64,000 bases of DNA from JAUIAI01 sp050633665. Lineage in GTDB: Bacteria; Pseudomonadota; Gammaproteobacteria; Burkholderiales; Burkholderiaceae_E. The notes below the pieces were generated by a model. That model did no database searches, had not been told where the DNA came from, and saw only the letters and a list, made by a program, of their open reading frames with translations. Position numbers and translations under genes: made by a program. Shown in pieces: positions 17,033-25,593 of the stretch (position 1 is the stretch's first letter; every line of letters starts with the position of its first letter). Location of the stretch: NCBI GenBank assembly GCA_050633665.1, contig JBOEGY010000007.1, positions 682,001-746,000 on the forward strand, in the 5' to 3' direction.

Positions 17033-17800
17033 TTGACGCCACGCGTCTATCTTTCCCCCGCGAACCAGACCGGCGAACAGGTTGAGCTGGATGCGGAGCA
17101 AAGCCTTTATCTCACCCAGGCATTGCGACTGAAAAGCGGCGCTGCGCTAGTCGTTTTTGACGGCCGTGGCGGGCGCCGCGAAGCCACTTTCGACAAGGCC
17201 GACAAACGACGCGCCACCATCCGTCTGGGGCCTGCGGTGGCGGGCGTGTCTTGCGGGCCGCTCAACCTGACGCTGATCCAGGGCGTTGCCAGCGGCGACC
17301 GGATGGACTGGGTGGTGGAAAAAGCGGTCGAACTCGGCGTCGCGCGAATCATGCCAGTCATCTGCGCCCAGACAAGCATCAAGCTGACGGCCGAACGCGC
17401 CGCGAAACGACTCGCGCACTGGAACCGGATTGCCGTGGCCGCCTGTCGCCAGTCCGGGCGGGACGATCTCCCCGAACTAACGCCAGTCGGTTCTTTGACC
17501 AGTGCGCTGAGCACGGTCACGCAGTCGGCAACGCCCGGCTTCGTATTGCACCCGGCCAACAGCCAACCACTGACCGGTCTACTGGGCAAATTCGGTAACA
17601 ACCTGCCCGCCAGACAACTGTCCCTTTGCGTGCTGGTTGGCCCTGAAAGCGGCTTGACCGCTGCGGAGCTACAGGAAGCACAGGGCGCTGGCCTGGCGAC
17701 GGCATCGCTCGGCCCGAGGGTCTTGCGAACCGAGACCGCCGGATTGGTTGCAGCCGCAATCATTCAAGCCGCGCTAGGCGATTTTGCGAACGATTGTTAG
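17033..17800 (+). CDS. rsmE: 16S rRNA (uracil-1498-N3)-methyltransferase RsmE, TTG start
   Basis: SPOUT-class methyltransferase that methylates U1498 of 16S rRNA using AdoMet. 255 residues. An N-terminal PUA-like domain (PRVYLSP, LTQALRLKSG, VVFDGRGG) is followed by the knotted domain with EKAVELGVARIMPV (about 92-105), VGPESGLTAAEL (about 203-214) and the knot LGPRVLRTETA (about 225-235). The only sensible start is TTG at 17033, 8 bp after the speD-speE stop. The pairing with a polyamine gene is probably just operon packing. Confidence 0.93.
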   Translation: MTPRVYLSPANQTGEQVELDAEQSLYLTQALRLKSGAALVVFDGRGGRREATFDKADKRRATIRLGPAVAGVSCGPLNLTLIQGVASGDRMDWVVEKAVELGVARIMPVICAQTSIKLTAERAAKRLAHWNRIAVAACRQSGRDDLPELTPVGSLTSALSTVTQSATPGFVLHPANSQPLTGLLGKFGNNLPARQLSLCVLVGPESGLTAAELQEAQGAGLATASLGPRVLRTETAGLVAAAIIQAALGDFANDC

Positions 17801-17940
17801 ATCAATCGCTCATACCTAGGGAGTTCCCTTATATAAGCCGGCCAATTCGCCCCCAGTTCGGGTTAGGCGAAGCAACCCGGCTTGTCGCTCCAACCGGATA
17901 AAGGTACTTTTCTGCCTGAATACACCACAAGGGGAGGAAT

Positions 17941-18351
17941 ATGAATATCTTAAATACGGTTTTGGGTGCGATTGGCGGTGGTGGCGACAACAGCCAGTTG
18001 CTATCAACAGTGATGGGAATGCTCAATGGCAACGAGAACGAAGCCGGGAATGGCATCGGCGGCCTGCTCGAGCAATTTCAGCAAAACGGCATGGGCGACG
18101 CGGTGCAGTCCTGGCTCGGCTCAGGATCAAATCTGCCCATCTCAGGCGAGCAACTGGCCAGCGTATTTGGGTCGGACAAGATTGCTGAAATGGCTCAGCA
18201 GGCAGGCATTTCTACCGATGACATCTCCGGCAAACTGGCTGATCTGCTCCCGCAGGCTGTCGACAAACTGACCCCGGATGGTGAGGTACCCAGTGGCAAC
18301 CTGGACCTGGCATCATTGGGTTCGATGCTCGGCGGCTTCCTGGGTAAGTAA
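17941..18351 (+). CDS. YidB-like (DUF937) protein
   Basis: 136-residue Gly/Asn/Gln-rich protein. It matches YidB/DUF937 proteins: a short N-terminal helix (LNTVLGAIGG), a flexible glycine-rich stretch, then GLLEQFQQNGMGDAVQSWLG (about 42-61) and a helical ISGEQLASVFG / IAEMAQQAG domain, ending in a glycine-rich LGSMLGGFLG. No signal peptide or membrane span is evident. Function unknown in the family. The ribosome binding site AAGGGGAGGA is very strong, suggesting high expression. A strong terminator follows. Confidence 0.85.
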   Translation: MNILNTVLGAIGGGGDNSQLLSTVMGMLNGNENEAGNGIGGLLEQFQQNGMGDAVQSWLGSGSNLPISGEQLASVFGSDKIAEMAQQAGISTDDISGKLADLLPQAVDKLTPDGEVPSGNLDLASLGSMLGGFLGK

Positions 18352-18374
18352 TTGCCCGGCAGTCCCGGTACAGT

Positions 18375-18414
18375 AAAAAAAACGGCGGCCTGAGAGGCCG
18401 CCGTTTTTTTTTTT
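18375..18414 (+). terminator. Strong rho-independent terminator, bidirectional
   Basis: A 9-bp GC-rich stem (18383-18391 with 18395-18403, 3-base loop) is flanked by an A run (18375-18382) and a run of 11 T (18404-18414). It ends the yidB-like transcript and, read on the other strand, can also end the RNase-barstar transcript, whose last codon is at 18433. Confidence 0.93.
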
Positions 18415-18432
18415 GCGTATCGCGTCTGGCAA

Positions 18433-18840
18433 CTACGGCCGGATTACTGAATAAAAAACCCGGAAGGCAGTGCCTTGATCATCAAAGAAGTCAGCCGCAT
18501 CACGAAAGACATCCAGCAAGGCATTGCGAGCTTTAACATTAAGTTTGTCATCAGCCGGCAGCCGCTCCAACACTATTAAAAATCCCGGTTTGTCAGCGCG
18601 ACGGTTGGCGACCAGATCTGTCAGACAATCGTAAAGCGCATCAAGATTCATACCGAAGTGCTCGGGAAACTCAAAGCCGCGACCGATTGCCGCCAACACG
18701 GACTTCTTATCTGATGCCTCGGAGCAGTCAGCATGCATAAAAACCTGATCTGACGCTTCAGCGGCTCGCTTCAACCCGGCCAGATCGTAAGCATTCAGCG
18801 GCAAAACCGCCTGCGCAGGAATATTTGACAATACACTCAT
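18433..18840 (-). CDS. Barstar-family ribonuclease inhibitor
   Basis: 135 residues with the barstar fold signature: the FPEHFGMNLDALYDCLTDL region (about 58-76) corresponds to the barstar segment with the GxNLDALxDxL pattern that plugs the RNase active site, followed by helices and a terminal FYSVI strand. Its start overlaps the stop of the barnase-like RNase gene by 4 bp (ATGA), so enzyme and inhibitor are made together. Barstar binds and blocks the RNase in the cytoplasm before export. The N-terminal 30 residues are longer than in Bacillus barstar (89 residues). Confidence 0.85.
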   Translation of the reverse strand: MSVLSNIPAQAVLPLNAYDLAGLKRAAEASDQVFMHADCSEASDKKSVLAAIGRGFEFPEHFGMNLDALYDCLTDLVANRRADKPGFLIVLERLPADDKLNVKARNALLDVFRDAADFFDDQGTAFRVFYSVIRP

Positions 18841-19277
18841 CGGGCATCCTCAACGATCAGTTGGAACGTTTCATAGTGATCCTGGGTGTAGAAGTGCTCG
18901 GTCGGATTCTGCTTCGGACCGCCCGAGACGATGCGGCGCGCACCCCGGTGACTGACACCAGGGGTACGAACCGTATATTCCCGGTAGTAGCCGCGTTTTT
19001 TCAACGGCAGACGTTTTTCACGGTTACCGAATACCGTCCCATCTTTGCTATAGGGAAAGCGCCCGCCCTGCCGGATCAGCGACAGGGTTCGCTGCGCTTC
19101 CTTTGGCAACGCCTTCTCGGCTATCGACTTACCCGTCGGGCTGGTCGTGCGGGAACCTTGCGATGTCTGGGCAGACATCTGGCCGGAAGGCGTCTGGCCA
19201 GACTGGTTATTAATCAGATAGCCGCCGGCAGCAATAACTGCAGACAGCACCAGCGTTATAAGTCGGGAACGTTTCAT
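18837..19277 (-). CDS. Barnase/RNase Sa-type guanyl-specific ribonuclease, exported
   Basis: 146 residues: an N-terminal signal or anchor (KRSRLITLVLSAVIAAGGYL), a Ser/Thr/Gln-rich linker (about 24-50) and a microbial RNase domain. Catalytic residues sit at the expected places: Glu100 in YYREYTV, Arg114/Arg115 in GARRIV, and His134 in TQDHYETF; the YSKDGTVFGNREKRLP segment (76-91) is also typical. The product would be secreted or held at the membrane and cleave RNA after guanine. The downstream barstar gene overlaps by 4 bp. No secretion-system toxin domain is attached, so it looks like a classical exoenzyme with immunity protein rather than a polymorphic toxin. Confidence 0.85.
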   Translation of the reverse strand: MKRSRLITLVLSAVIAAGGYLINNQSGQTPSGQMSAQTSQGSRTTSPTGKSIAEKALPKEAQRTLSLIRQGGRFPYSKDGTVFGNREKRLPLKKRGYYREYTVRTPGVSHRGARRIVSGGPKQNPTEHFYTQDHYETFQLIVEDAR

Positions 19278-19318
19278 GGCCCTGATGCTAAAGCACTTTA
19301 ACGCTGGCGCAACAGAAA

Positions 19319-19356
19319 GCGCGCAAAATATGCAAAAGCCCGCCGTCAGGGCGTTT
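19319..19356 (-). terminator. Weak terminator-like hairpin after the DUF1631 gene
   Basis: Read on the minus strand, a 4-bp GCCC/GGGC stem (19349-19352 with 19338-19341) with a 7-base loop is followed by TTTTGCATATTTT. It is the only candidate between the DUF1631 stop and the RNase start; the short stem makes it uncertain. Confidence 0.3.
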
Positions 19357-19382
19357 CAGGAAAACAAGGCAAGCAGAACCCC

Positions 19383-21713
19383 CTAAACAGGGGTGACTGA
19401 GACTTGATCCTGGTCGTCCAACATCATCAAAGACCCGGAATCCGGCCCGGTTGAATCGACTGCCGGCGCCGCGTCGGCCTCGGCGGTTTCCGTGCCACCG
19501 ACTGCCGCAATCGCCCGATCAATAGAAGCCTTGTCATCGAGTCGCACGAGCTCCTGGTCCTGCAGCATCTCAATAAACTCTACCCGTTCAAAGGACTGGG
19601 CAAAATCCGGAAAACGGGACAGCGCAAACAGCTTTCGCGCCGGACTGATAAACGCGAGCTTCACGGCAATTGGGGCAATGCCCTCAAGTCGCAATTCGAA
19701 TCGCTGACCGCGCTTGAATGTATCAATGTCAGCGGCCGCGCCCATCAAGACTGTATCCGTCTGATTCGGCTCAACAGCAGCGACCTGGCCCGCGAAATGA
19801 ATCGAACCGTCCTCTTTGACAGCGAGATTACTGGCGGTCGGTTCCGGCCTTTTCGCGTCAACCTGCTTGGCCTGGCTGATGATTTTGGTATGCCATTTCA
19901 TCAACTCGTCAAAGAAACGGGCATGTTGACCGTCTTTGACTTCAATCGTCTTGAGCCCGCCGGCAAGCCCGCCGATCATTTTGGGCAGCATTACCGCCAT
20001 CTGTTTGACTTCTGAGCCCGATTTGGGCGATATCGTCCAAAGCAGTTGTTCGGCGGTTTCGAGGCGGGCCTGCCAACAGTCGGTATCGCCGTTGGCCCGG
20101 TCTTCGAGACAGGCGGCGATCATCACTTCGACCCACCACTCCATCAGAAAGACCTGAATAAACTCCGGCGTCAGGAGATCGCAGCGGGCTTCGAGTTCGG
20201 CGATGGCCTGCTCGCGACCCAGGTCCTGGGTTTCCTCTTCTTCGGCTTCGCGTGTCAGCTCTGCCAGTTGAATTGACCGGCGCTCATTTTCGGCCGACTC
20301 AATCAGGTCAAGCTTTTCAACTGCTTTTTCAAAGACACTGAGATCCCGGTCAAATTCGCCCAGGACCCAGTCGACCAACTCGGCAAGCTGCCGGGTAAAG
20401 ACACCGTCTTCGGTTGTATCGGTTTCCGGGTCACTGCTCAGATCCGTGGTCCGGTCGATCAGCCGGCGCATGGGATGCTGGCGCGAGGCGAAAAAACTCC
20501 TGTCCAGCAATGCCGCCTTGACGGCCACGACCTGCAATCGCAACAACTGGCTCTTGACCGGCGGCGCAATTCGGGTGTCCTGATATAGAAAGTCGAAGAT
20601 CAGCGAAACGATTTCCACTGTCAACTGATCCAGCGGCGACCCGGTTTCCCGAGCTTTCTCGGTCAGGCCTTTGAGTGCCTCCGTCGATGCTGCCGGGCTT
20701 GATTGGTCCTGCGTCTGAATGCTGTCAAGCGCATCGATCAGTTCAGTGTCGGCGTCGGGCATCGGCAAATCGGCCACACCGAAGTTCTTGGGCTCGGTGA
20801 GCATTTGCACCGCAGAGGTTCTTGCCTCCTGCCCGCCGGCCGATACTTCGCGGGCCAGGGCCTCCAGGATCGCTTCACGTTCCGGCCCGTCTTTGGGCAA
20901 TACGAAGGTTTCGCGATCCGGATCATCAGGCTCGTCGCTATCAGAGTCGGCACTGTTCTCATCTTGCTTGTAAGGCCTGCCGGTATCCGGATTGATCGCA
21001 ACACGAGCCTTGATCTTTGGCAATACCTTTTGCTCACGCAAGTGCTCATTGACCGACGAATAAACCGTATTGAGCTGGTCAGCGACATAAGGCGCAAACG
21101 CTTCAAGCAAAGAGGATTTGGCTTCGGTATCGGTGGCGATTTCATCGACCGCCATCTTGAGCGCTTCAAAAACCGCTTCCGGCGATGCCGGATGCTGGTC
21201 CTCTTCGAACCAGTCGCGATCCACCAGCGCCGCGAGTCGGGCACGCATGCCCAGCACCTCATCGGGGTCGAGCTGGCCACGAGTCTGTTCGATCAGTCGC
21301 TGAACCTTTAGTTTGTCGCGCATGAACGCGTCATCAACCAGCGCCCATTCATGCTCGGCCTCGTCCGCCTCTTCGACGACCGGCGCCTCACTCAGCAAAC
21401 GCTGTTGAAACAGCTGCGTAAACGAAGCGCGGAAACGCTGCTCGATCTCATGCCGGTTCAGTTTGACGACGCCGACGGCGTCGAGCAATGCCCGCTGCTC
21501 TTCCACGTCCTCTCGTTTGTCTGCCAGCTCACTAAGCTCGTCACTCATCTGCTCCAGCGCCGAAGCCACGATCTCGCTGAGCCGGTTGACAATATTCTGC
21601 CGGCTTTCTTCCAGGAGTTCTGCGCGTCGACTATGGCTGATATCCAACTCATCCATGTGACTTGCCGCTGACTCACTGAGCAGGTCAGCCGGTGCATCGG
21701 TTAAGTGCTGCAT
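19383..21713 (-). CDS. DUF1631 family protein
   Basis: 776-residue cytosolic, acidic, helix-rich protein. The N-terminus (about 30-125) has coiled-coil-like heptads (SRRAELLEESRQNIVNR, LADKREDVEEQRALL). A long middle region carries DUF1631 features such as IVSLIFDFLYQDTRIAPPVKSQLLRLQ (about 366-392, here in part), followed by PMRRLIDRTTDLS. The C-terminal 90 or so residues (RGQRFELRLEGIAPIAVKL and FISPARKLFALSRF) look like a degenerate PilZ-type beta-barrel. DUF1631 proteins are widespread in gammaproteobacteria without an agreed function. An Asp/Ser/Glu-rich linker is present at about 252-270. A single-gene unit on its strand. Confidence 0.8.
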   Translation of the reverse strand: MQHLTDAPADLLSESAASHMDELDISHSRRAELLEESRQNIVNRLSEIVASALEQMSDELSELADKREDVEEQRALLDAVGVVKLNRHEIEQRFRASFTQLFQQRLLSEAPVVEEADEAEHEWALVDDAFMRDKLKVQRLIEQTRGQLDPDEVLGMRARLAALVDRDWFEEDQHPASPEAVFEALKMAVDEIATDTEAKSSLLEAFAPYVADQLNTVYSSVNEHLREQKVLPKIKARVAINPDTGRPYKQDENSADSDSDEPDDPDRETFVLPKDGPEREAILEALAREVSAGGQEARTSAVQMLTEPKNFGVADLPMPDADTELIDALDSIQTQDQSSPAASTEALKGLTEKARETGSPLDQLTVEIVSLIFDFLYQDTRIAPPVKSQLLRLQVVAVKAALLDRSFFASRQHPMRRLIDRTTDLSSDPETDTTEDGVFTRQLAELVDWVLGEFDRDLSVFEKAVEKLDLIESAENERRSIQLAELTREAEEEETQDLGREQAIAELEARCDLLTPEFIQVFLMEWWVEVMIAACLEDRANGDTDCWQARLETAEQLLWTISPKSGSEVKQMAVMLPKMIGGLAGGLKTIEVKDGQHARFFDELMKWHTKIISQAKQVDAKRPEPTASNLAVKEDGSIHFAGQVAAVEPNQTDTVLMGAAADIDTFKRGQRFELRLEGIAPIAVKLAFISPARKLFALSRFPDFAQSFERVEFIEMLQDQELVRLDDKASIDRAIAAVGGTETAEADAAPAVDSTGPDSGSLMMLDDQDQVSVTPV

Positions 21714-21854
21714 GATTAAAAACGAGGCGTCCGTAAGTTGGCGATGGCAGTACGGTACGCAGCCGAACGAGCATGGTCAACGAATGGCCGCCGATCGGCC
21801 CGATCAGGCTGAACCGGGCCGACTAATGGTCAGTACACCCTCGTAAAAGGTGAG

Positions 21855-24152
21855 TCATTCTGACGCTAGTCCCCGCTCGGTATTCACCTCTACTGCTGCC
21901 CACGCAGTCATATTGACGATGCGCCGAACCGTTGCCGAAGGCGTCAGAATATGGACCGGTTTATTGGCCCCCAACAGCACCGGTCCAACGGCGATGTTCT
22001 GCCCGGCAGCGGCTTTGAGCAGGTTATAGGCAATATTGGCCGAATCCAGATCGGGTAACACCAGAAGATTTGCCTGACCTGTCAACGTCGCCCTGGGCAT
22101 GGTTTTCTGGAGCTGCTCGCTATTTAAGGCAACGTCGCCGTGCATCTCACCATCGACTTCCAGCTCTGGATCCAGTTCGCGAATCAAGGCCAGCGCGCGG
22201 CGCACTTTGGCGGCGGCCGGGTGTTTGGACGAGCCGAAACTTGAATGCGATAACAGAGCTGCCCTGGCCGGCATACCAAAGCGCTTGAGTTCATCGGCAG
22301 CCATGATCGTCAGCTCTGCCAGCTCCTTATCGGTTGGGGTGTGATTCACATGCGTATCAACCAGGGTTACCTGCCGGCCGGGCAGCATCAAGGTGTTCAT
22401 CGCCGCATAGACGCTGGCACCGGGCCGCCGACCGATCACCTGATCGATATAAAACAGGTGCTCGCCGTAAGAGCCAAAGGTTCCACAGACCATGCCGTCA
22501 GCGTCGCCAAGATGAATCATCATCGACCCGATGAGCGTATGACGACGACGCATTTCGGTACGGGCCACCTGCTCGGTAACCCCGCGGCGGTCGGTCATCT
22601 CAAAATAGGTCTCCCAGTAATCCCGATAGCGCTCATCACGGTCTGGATTAACCAGTTCGAAGTCTTTGTCTGCCCGAATGCGAAGCCCGTAGCGTTCGAT
22701 GTTCATTTCAATTACCGACGGCCGCCCGATGACCACAGGCTTGGCAATGCGCTCATCGCATACAACTTGAATCGCCCGCAAGACCCGTTCGTCTTCGCCC
22801 TCTGCAAAAACGATTCGAGCATCCGGTGCACTTCGGGCCGTCGCAAAAATCGGCTTCATGAAGTTACCGGAGTGATAAACAAACTGCTGCAACTGAGTTC
22901 GATAAACATCGAAGTCCTCAATCGGCCGCTTGGCAACCCCGCTGTCCATTGCCGCTTTCGCAACAGCAGGGGCAATCAGGGCAATCAGTCGCGGGTCGAA
23001 CGGCTTGGGTATCAGATACTCAGGGCCAAAACTGGTTTCGCCGGCGCCATAGGCAGCGGTAACAACCTCTGACTGCTCGGCCCGCGCCAGCTCGGCAACC
23101 GCCAATACCGCCGCGACCTCCATTTCCCGATTGATTGTCGTTGCGCCAACATCTAACGCGCCTCGGAAAATAAACGGGAAGCAAAGCACGTTATTGACCT
23201 GATTCGGATAATCGGTCCGCCCGGTGGCGATGATCGCATCGTCACGCACACTACGCACGTCTTCGGGCAGGATTTCCGGATTCGGATTCGCGAGTGCGAA
23301 GATCAGCGGTTTCTTCGCCATTTTGGCGACCATCTCCGGCTTCAGGACACCACCGGCAGACAACCCCAGAAATGCGTCAGCCCCTTCGATCACTTCACCC
23401 AGCGTCCGTTTATCAGATGCCTGTGCGTATTGAGCCTTGGTCTCGTCCATCAACGCGGTACGCCCTTCATAGACCAGGCCCTCAATGTCCGTCACCCAGA
23501 TATTGCCGATTGACAGCCCCAATTGCACGAGCAGATCCAGGCAGGCAAGCGCAGCCGCTCCGGCCCCGGACACCACCAGCTTGATTTGCGCTATATCTTT
23601 ATCGACGACCTTCAGCCCGTTGAGCAACGCAGCACCGACCACGATTGCCGTGCCGTGTTGATCGTCGTGAAAAACTGGAATCGACATTCGTTCGCGCAAC
23701 TTGCGCTCGACATAGAAACAGTCCGGCGCCTTGATGTCTTCGAGATTAATGCCACCGAATGTCGGTTCAAGCGCCGCGATGATATCGACCAGTTTGTCCA
23801 GGTCGGTCTCATTGACTTCCAGGTCGAAAACATCAATCCCGGCGAATTTCTTGAACAACACCGCCTTGCCTTCCATCACCGGCTTCGATGCCAGCGCGCC
23901 GATATCACCCAGCCCAAGTACCGCTGTGCCGTTAGTGACCACCGCAACCAGATTACCGCGCGCGGTGTACTTGAATGCCGCATCAGGATCAGCCACGATT
24001 TCTTCACAGGCCGCGGCAACACCCGGGGAGTACGCGAGCGCGAGATCACGCTGATTCGTGAGACTCTTGGTCGGCGTGACCGAAATCTTGCCAGGCTGCC
24101 CGGTCTGGTGGTATTCCAGCGCGGCTTTGCGTAGTTGGGGATCCATCGGCAT
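21855..24152 (-). CDS. maeB: NADP-dependent malic enzyme with phosphotransacetylase-like domain (MaeB)
   Basis: 765 residues. The first about 430 are malic enzyme, oxidatively decarboxylating malate to pyruvate: LALAYSPGVAAAC (about 36-48), FHDDQHGTAIVVGAALLNG (about 159-177) and the nucleotide-binding VVSGAGAAALACLDLL. The rest resembles phosphate acetyltransferase (FAEGEDERVLRA, GMPARAALLSHSSFGSS), a domain that in MaeB proteins has an allosteric rather than catalytic role. The ATG at 24152 is chosen because homology starts there; upstream codons to 24245 would overlap divergent dinB. It supplies NADPH and pyruvate. Confidence 0.95.
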   Translation of the reverse strand: MPMDPQLRKAALEYHQTGQPGKISVTPTKSLTNQRDLALAYSPGVAAACEEIVADPDAAFKYTARGNLVAVVTNGTAVLGLGDIGALASKPVMEGKAVLFKKFAGIDVFDLEVNETDLDKLVDIIAALEPTFGGINLEDIKAPDCFYVERKLRERMSIPVFHDDQHGTAIVVGAALLNGLKVVDKDIAQIKLVVSGAGAAALACLDLLVQLGLSIGNIWVTDIEGLVYEGRTALMDETKAQYAQASDKRTLGEVIEGADAFLGLSAGGVLKPEMVAKMAKKPLIFALANPNPEILPEDVRSVRDDAIIATGRTDYPNQVNNVLCFPFIFRGALDVGATTINREMEVAAVLAVAELARAEQSEVVTAAYGAGETSFGPEYLIPKPFDPRLIALIAPAVAKAAMDSGVAKRPIEDFDVYRTQLQQFVYHSGNFMKPIFATARSAPDARIVFAEGEDERVLRAIQVVCDERIAKPVVIGRPSVIEMNIERYGLRIRADKDFELVNPDRDERYRDYWETYFEMTDRRGVTEQVARTEMRRRHTLIGSMMIHLGDADGMVCGTFGSYGEHLFYIDQVIGRRPGASVYAAMNTLMLPGRQVTLVDTHVNHTPTDKELAELTIMAADELKRFGMPARAALLSHSSFGSSKHPAAAKVRRALALIRELDPELEVDGEMHGDVALNSEQLQKTMPRATLTGQANLLVLPDLDSANIAYNLLKAAAGQNIAVGPVLLGANKPVHILTPSATVRRIVNMTAWAAVEVNTERGLASE

Positions 24153-24225
24153 AGTGGTTATATTTCCAGTGTTAAGCTTGCGTTGAATCAGGCGCCTGGC
24201 GCTGCCGCCAACTATCAGCGAGCTC

Positions 24226-25461
24226 ATGTCGCAAGACCCAGCCAAACTTCAACCAGATCCGGCCAACACCGAAGAACCGCTGCAAAATCGACGCATTGCC
24301 CACCTGGACATGGATGCATTCTATGCCTCAGTTGAGCTTCTGAAGCGACCGGACCTGAAAGGCCTGCCGGTCGCCATCGGCGGGCGCGGCAATCCGGACT
24401 CCCGGGGCGTCGTCACAACGGCAACCTACGAGGCCCGGGCGTTTGGCATTCACTCCGGCATGGCCTTGCGCCGTGCAGCCTCCTTATGCCCGCAATGCAT
24501 CTTTTTACCCGTCGACTTCGCCGCCTATAAAGACTATTCGCGGCGCTTCAAAGACGCCGTGCGGGCCCTGACGCCGATCATAGAAGACCGCGGCATTGAC
24601 GAGATCTACATCGATTTATCCAATATCCCGGGCGTACAAGCCGATCGTGGGCGGCAAATCGCCCGGCAGCTACAGACCGCAGTGGAAGCCGCAACCGATG
24701 GGCTGACCTGCTCTGTCGGCGTTGCACCCAACAAACTATTGGCCAAGATGGCTTCCGAGTTCAACAAACCAAACGGGCTCGCTTTTCTGGAAACGACTGA
24801 TTTGGCCGAGGTAGTCTGGCCAATGGCTGTTCGCAAGATTAACGGCATCGGCCCGAAGGCGACTGAAAAACTGAACCGGCTCGGCATTCAGACCATTGGC
24901 GAACTCGCGGCGGCCGAGCAGCGGTGGCTGATCAAGCAGTTCGGCCAGAGCTACGGCCCGTGGCTGCACCGGGTCGCCTGGGGGCGGGATGAGCGCCCCA
25001 TCGTAACGCACAGCGAACCGGTGTCGCGCAGTAGCGAAACCACGTTTGAGCGCGATATGCATTTGCGCCAGGATCGGGACGCTTTGCTCGAGATTCTCGA
25101 CACCCTGACCGAAAAACTAAGCCGCGACCTGGCCAAACGACAATACGCCGGCTCGACTATCGGCATAAAAGTCCGTTACACCGACTTTGCAATCACAACC
25201 CGTGACCGATCGATCGCGCAGGCTACCAACGACCCGAAAATTATTCTGATGGCGGCGCTGAACTGCCTGGACCGGGTGCCCTCGAATCGCCGTATCCGAC
25301 TAATCGGCGTGCGGGTCGGGTCTTTGCAAAAACTCCAGACGGCGGACCACCTCGTCGCGAAAGACGCCGGTTCATCGCCGGCAGCCCGTCCGGCCAGCAC
25401 GCGTTCCAACGCCGACCCGTATACGCCCGACTTGTTCGGCTTCGCTGATCCGCAAGACTGA
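24226..25461 (+). CDS. dinB: DNA polymerase IV (DinB)
   Basis: Y-family translesion polymerase, 411 residues. Metal-binding DMDAFYASVE (28-37) and the second catalytic cluster Asp125-Glu126 in RGIDEIYID are present; the usual Ser of SIDEAYLD is Gly123 here. The SRGVVTTATYEARAFGI segment (59-75), the CSVGVAPNKLLAKMAS helix (about 165-180) and the helix-hairpin-helix INGIGPKATEKL (about 204-215) follow. The C-terminus DLFGF could be a beta-clamp contact. The first 22 residues before RRIAHLDMD are longer than in E. coli DinB. No LexA box was evident upstream; divergent from maeB. Confidence 0.95.
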   Translation: MSQDPAKLQPDPANTEEPLQNRRIAHLDMDAFYASVELLKRPDLKGLPVAIGGRGNPDSRGVVTTATYEARAFGIHSGMALRRAASLCPQCIFLPVDFAAYKDYSRRFKDAVRALTPIIEDRGIDEIYIDLSNIPGVQADRGRQIARQLQTAVEAATDGLTCSVGVAPNKLLAKMASEFNKPNGLAFLETTDLAEVVWPMAVRKINGIGPKATEKLNRLGIQTIGELAAAEQRWLIKQFGQSYGPWLHRVAWGRDERPIVTHSEPVSRSSETTFERDMHLRQDRDALLEILDTLTEKLSRDLAKRQYAGSTIGIKVRYTDFAITTRDRSIAQATNDPKIILMAALNCLDRVPSNRRIRLIGVRVGSLQKLQTADHLVAKDAGSSPAARPASTRSNADPYTPDLFGFADPQD

Positions 25462-25518
25462 ACCGCCATGTACTTTGTGTACATCTCGCGAAGATTCGGC
25501 AATATTCCCGATATTCCT

Positions 25519-25548
25519 TTGACTAGAATCCCGGTTCAGCCCGATAAT
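25519..25548 (+). promoter_or_regulatory. Sigma70-type promoter of zwf
   Basis: -35 TTGACT (25519-25524), 18-bp spacer and -10 GATAAT (25543-25548), each one base off consensus apart from the second -35 difference. The expected transcript start is near 25555, inside the HexR box. Confidence 0.6.
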
Positions 25549-25552
25549 TTGA

Positions 25553-25567
25553 TGTAATTTAATTACA
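25553..25567 (+). promoter_or_regulatory. HexR operator upstream of zwf
   Basis: A perfect 15-bp palindrome, TGTAATTTAATTACA, equal to the known HexR consensus except the central bases. It covers the predicted transcript start of zwf, as expected for repression relieved by KDPG. It also controls hexR, cotranscribed with zwf. Confidence 0.85.
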
Positions 25568-25593
25568 TTCTGGATTCCCGGAGCCGAAAAGCC

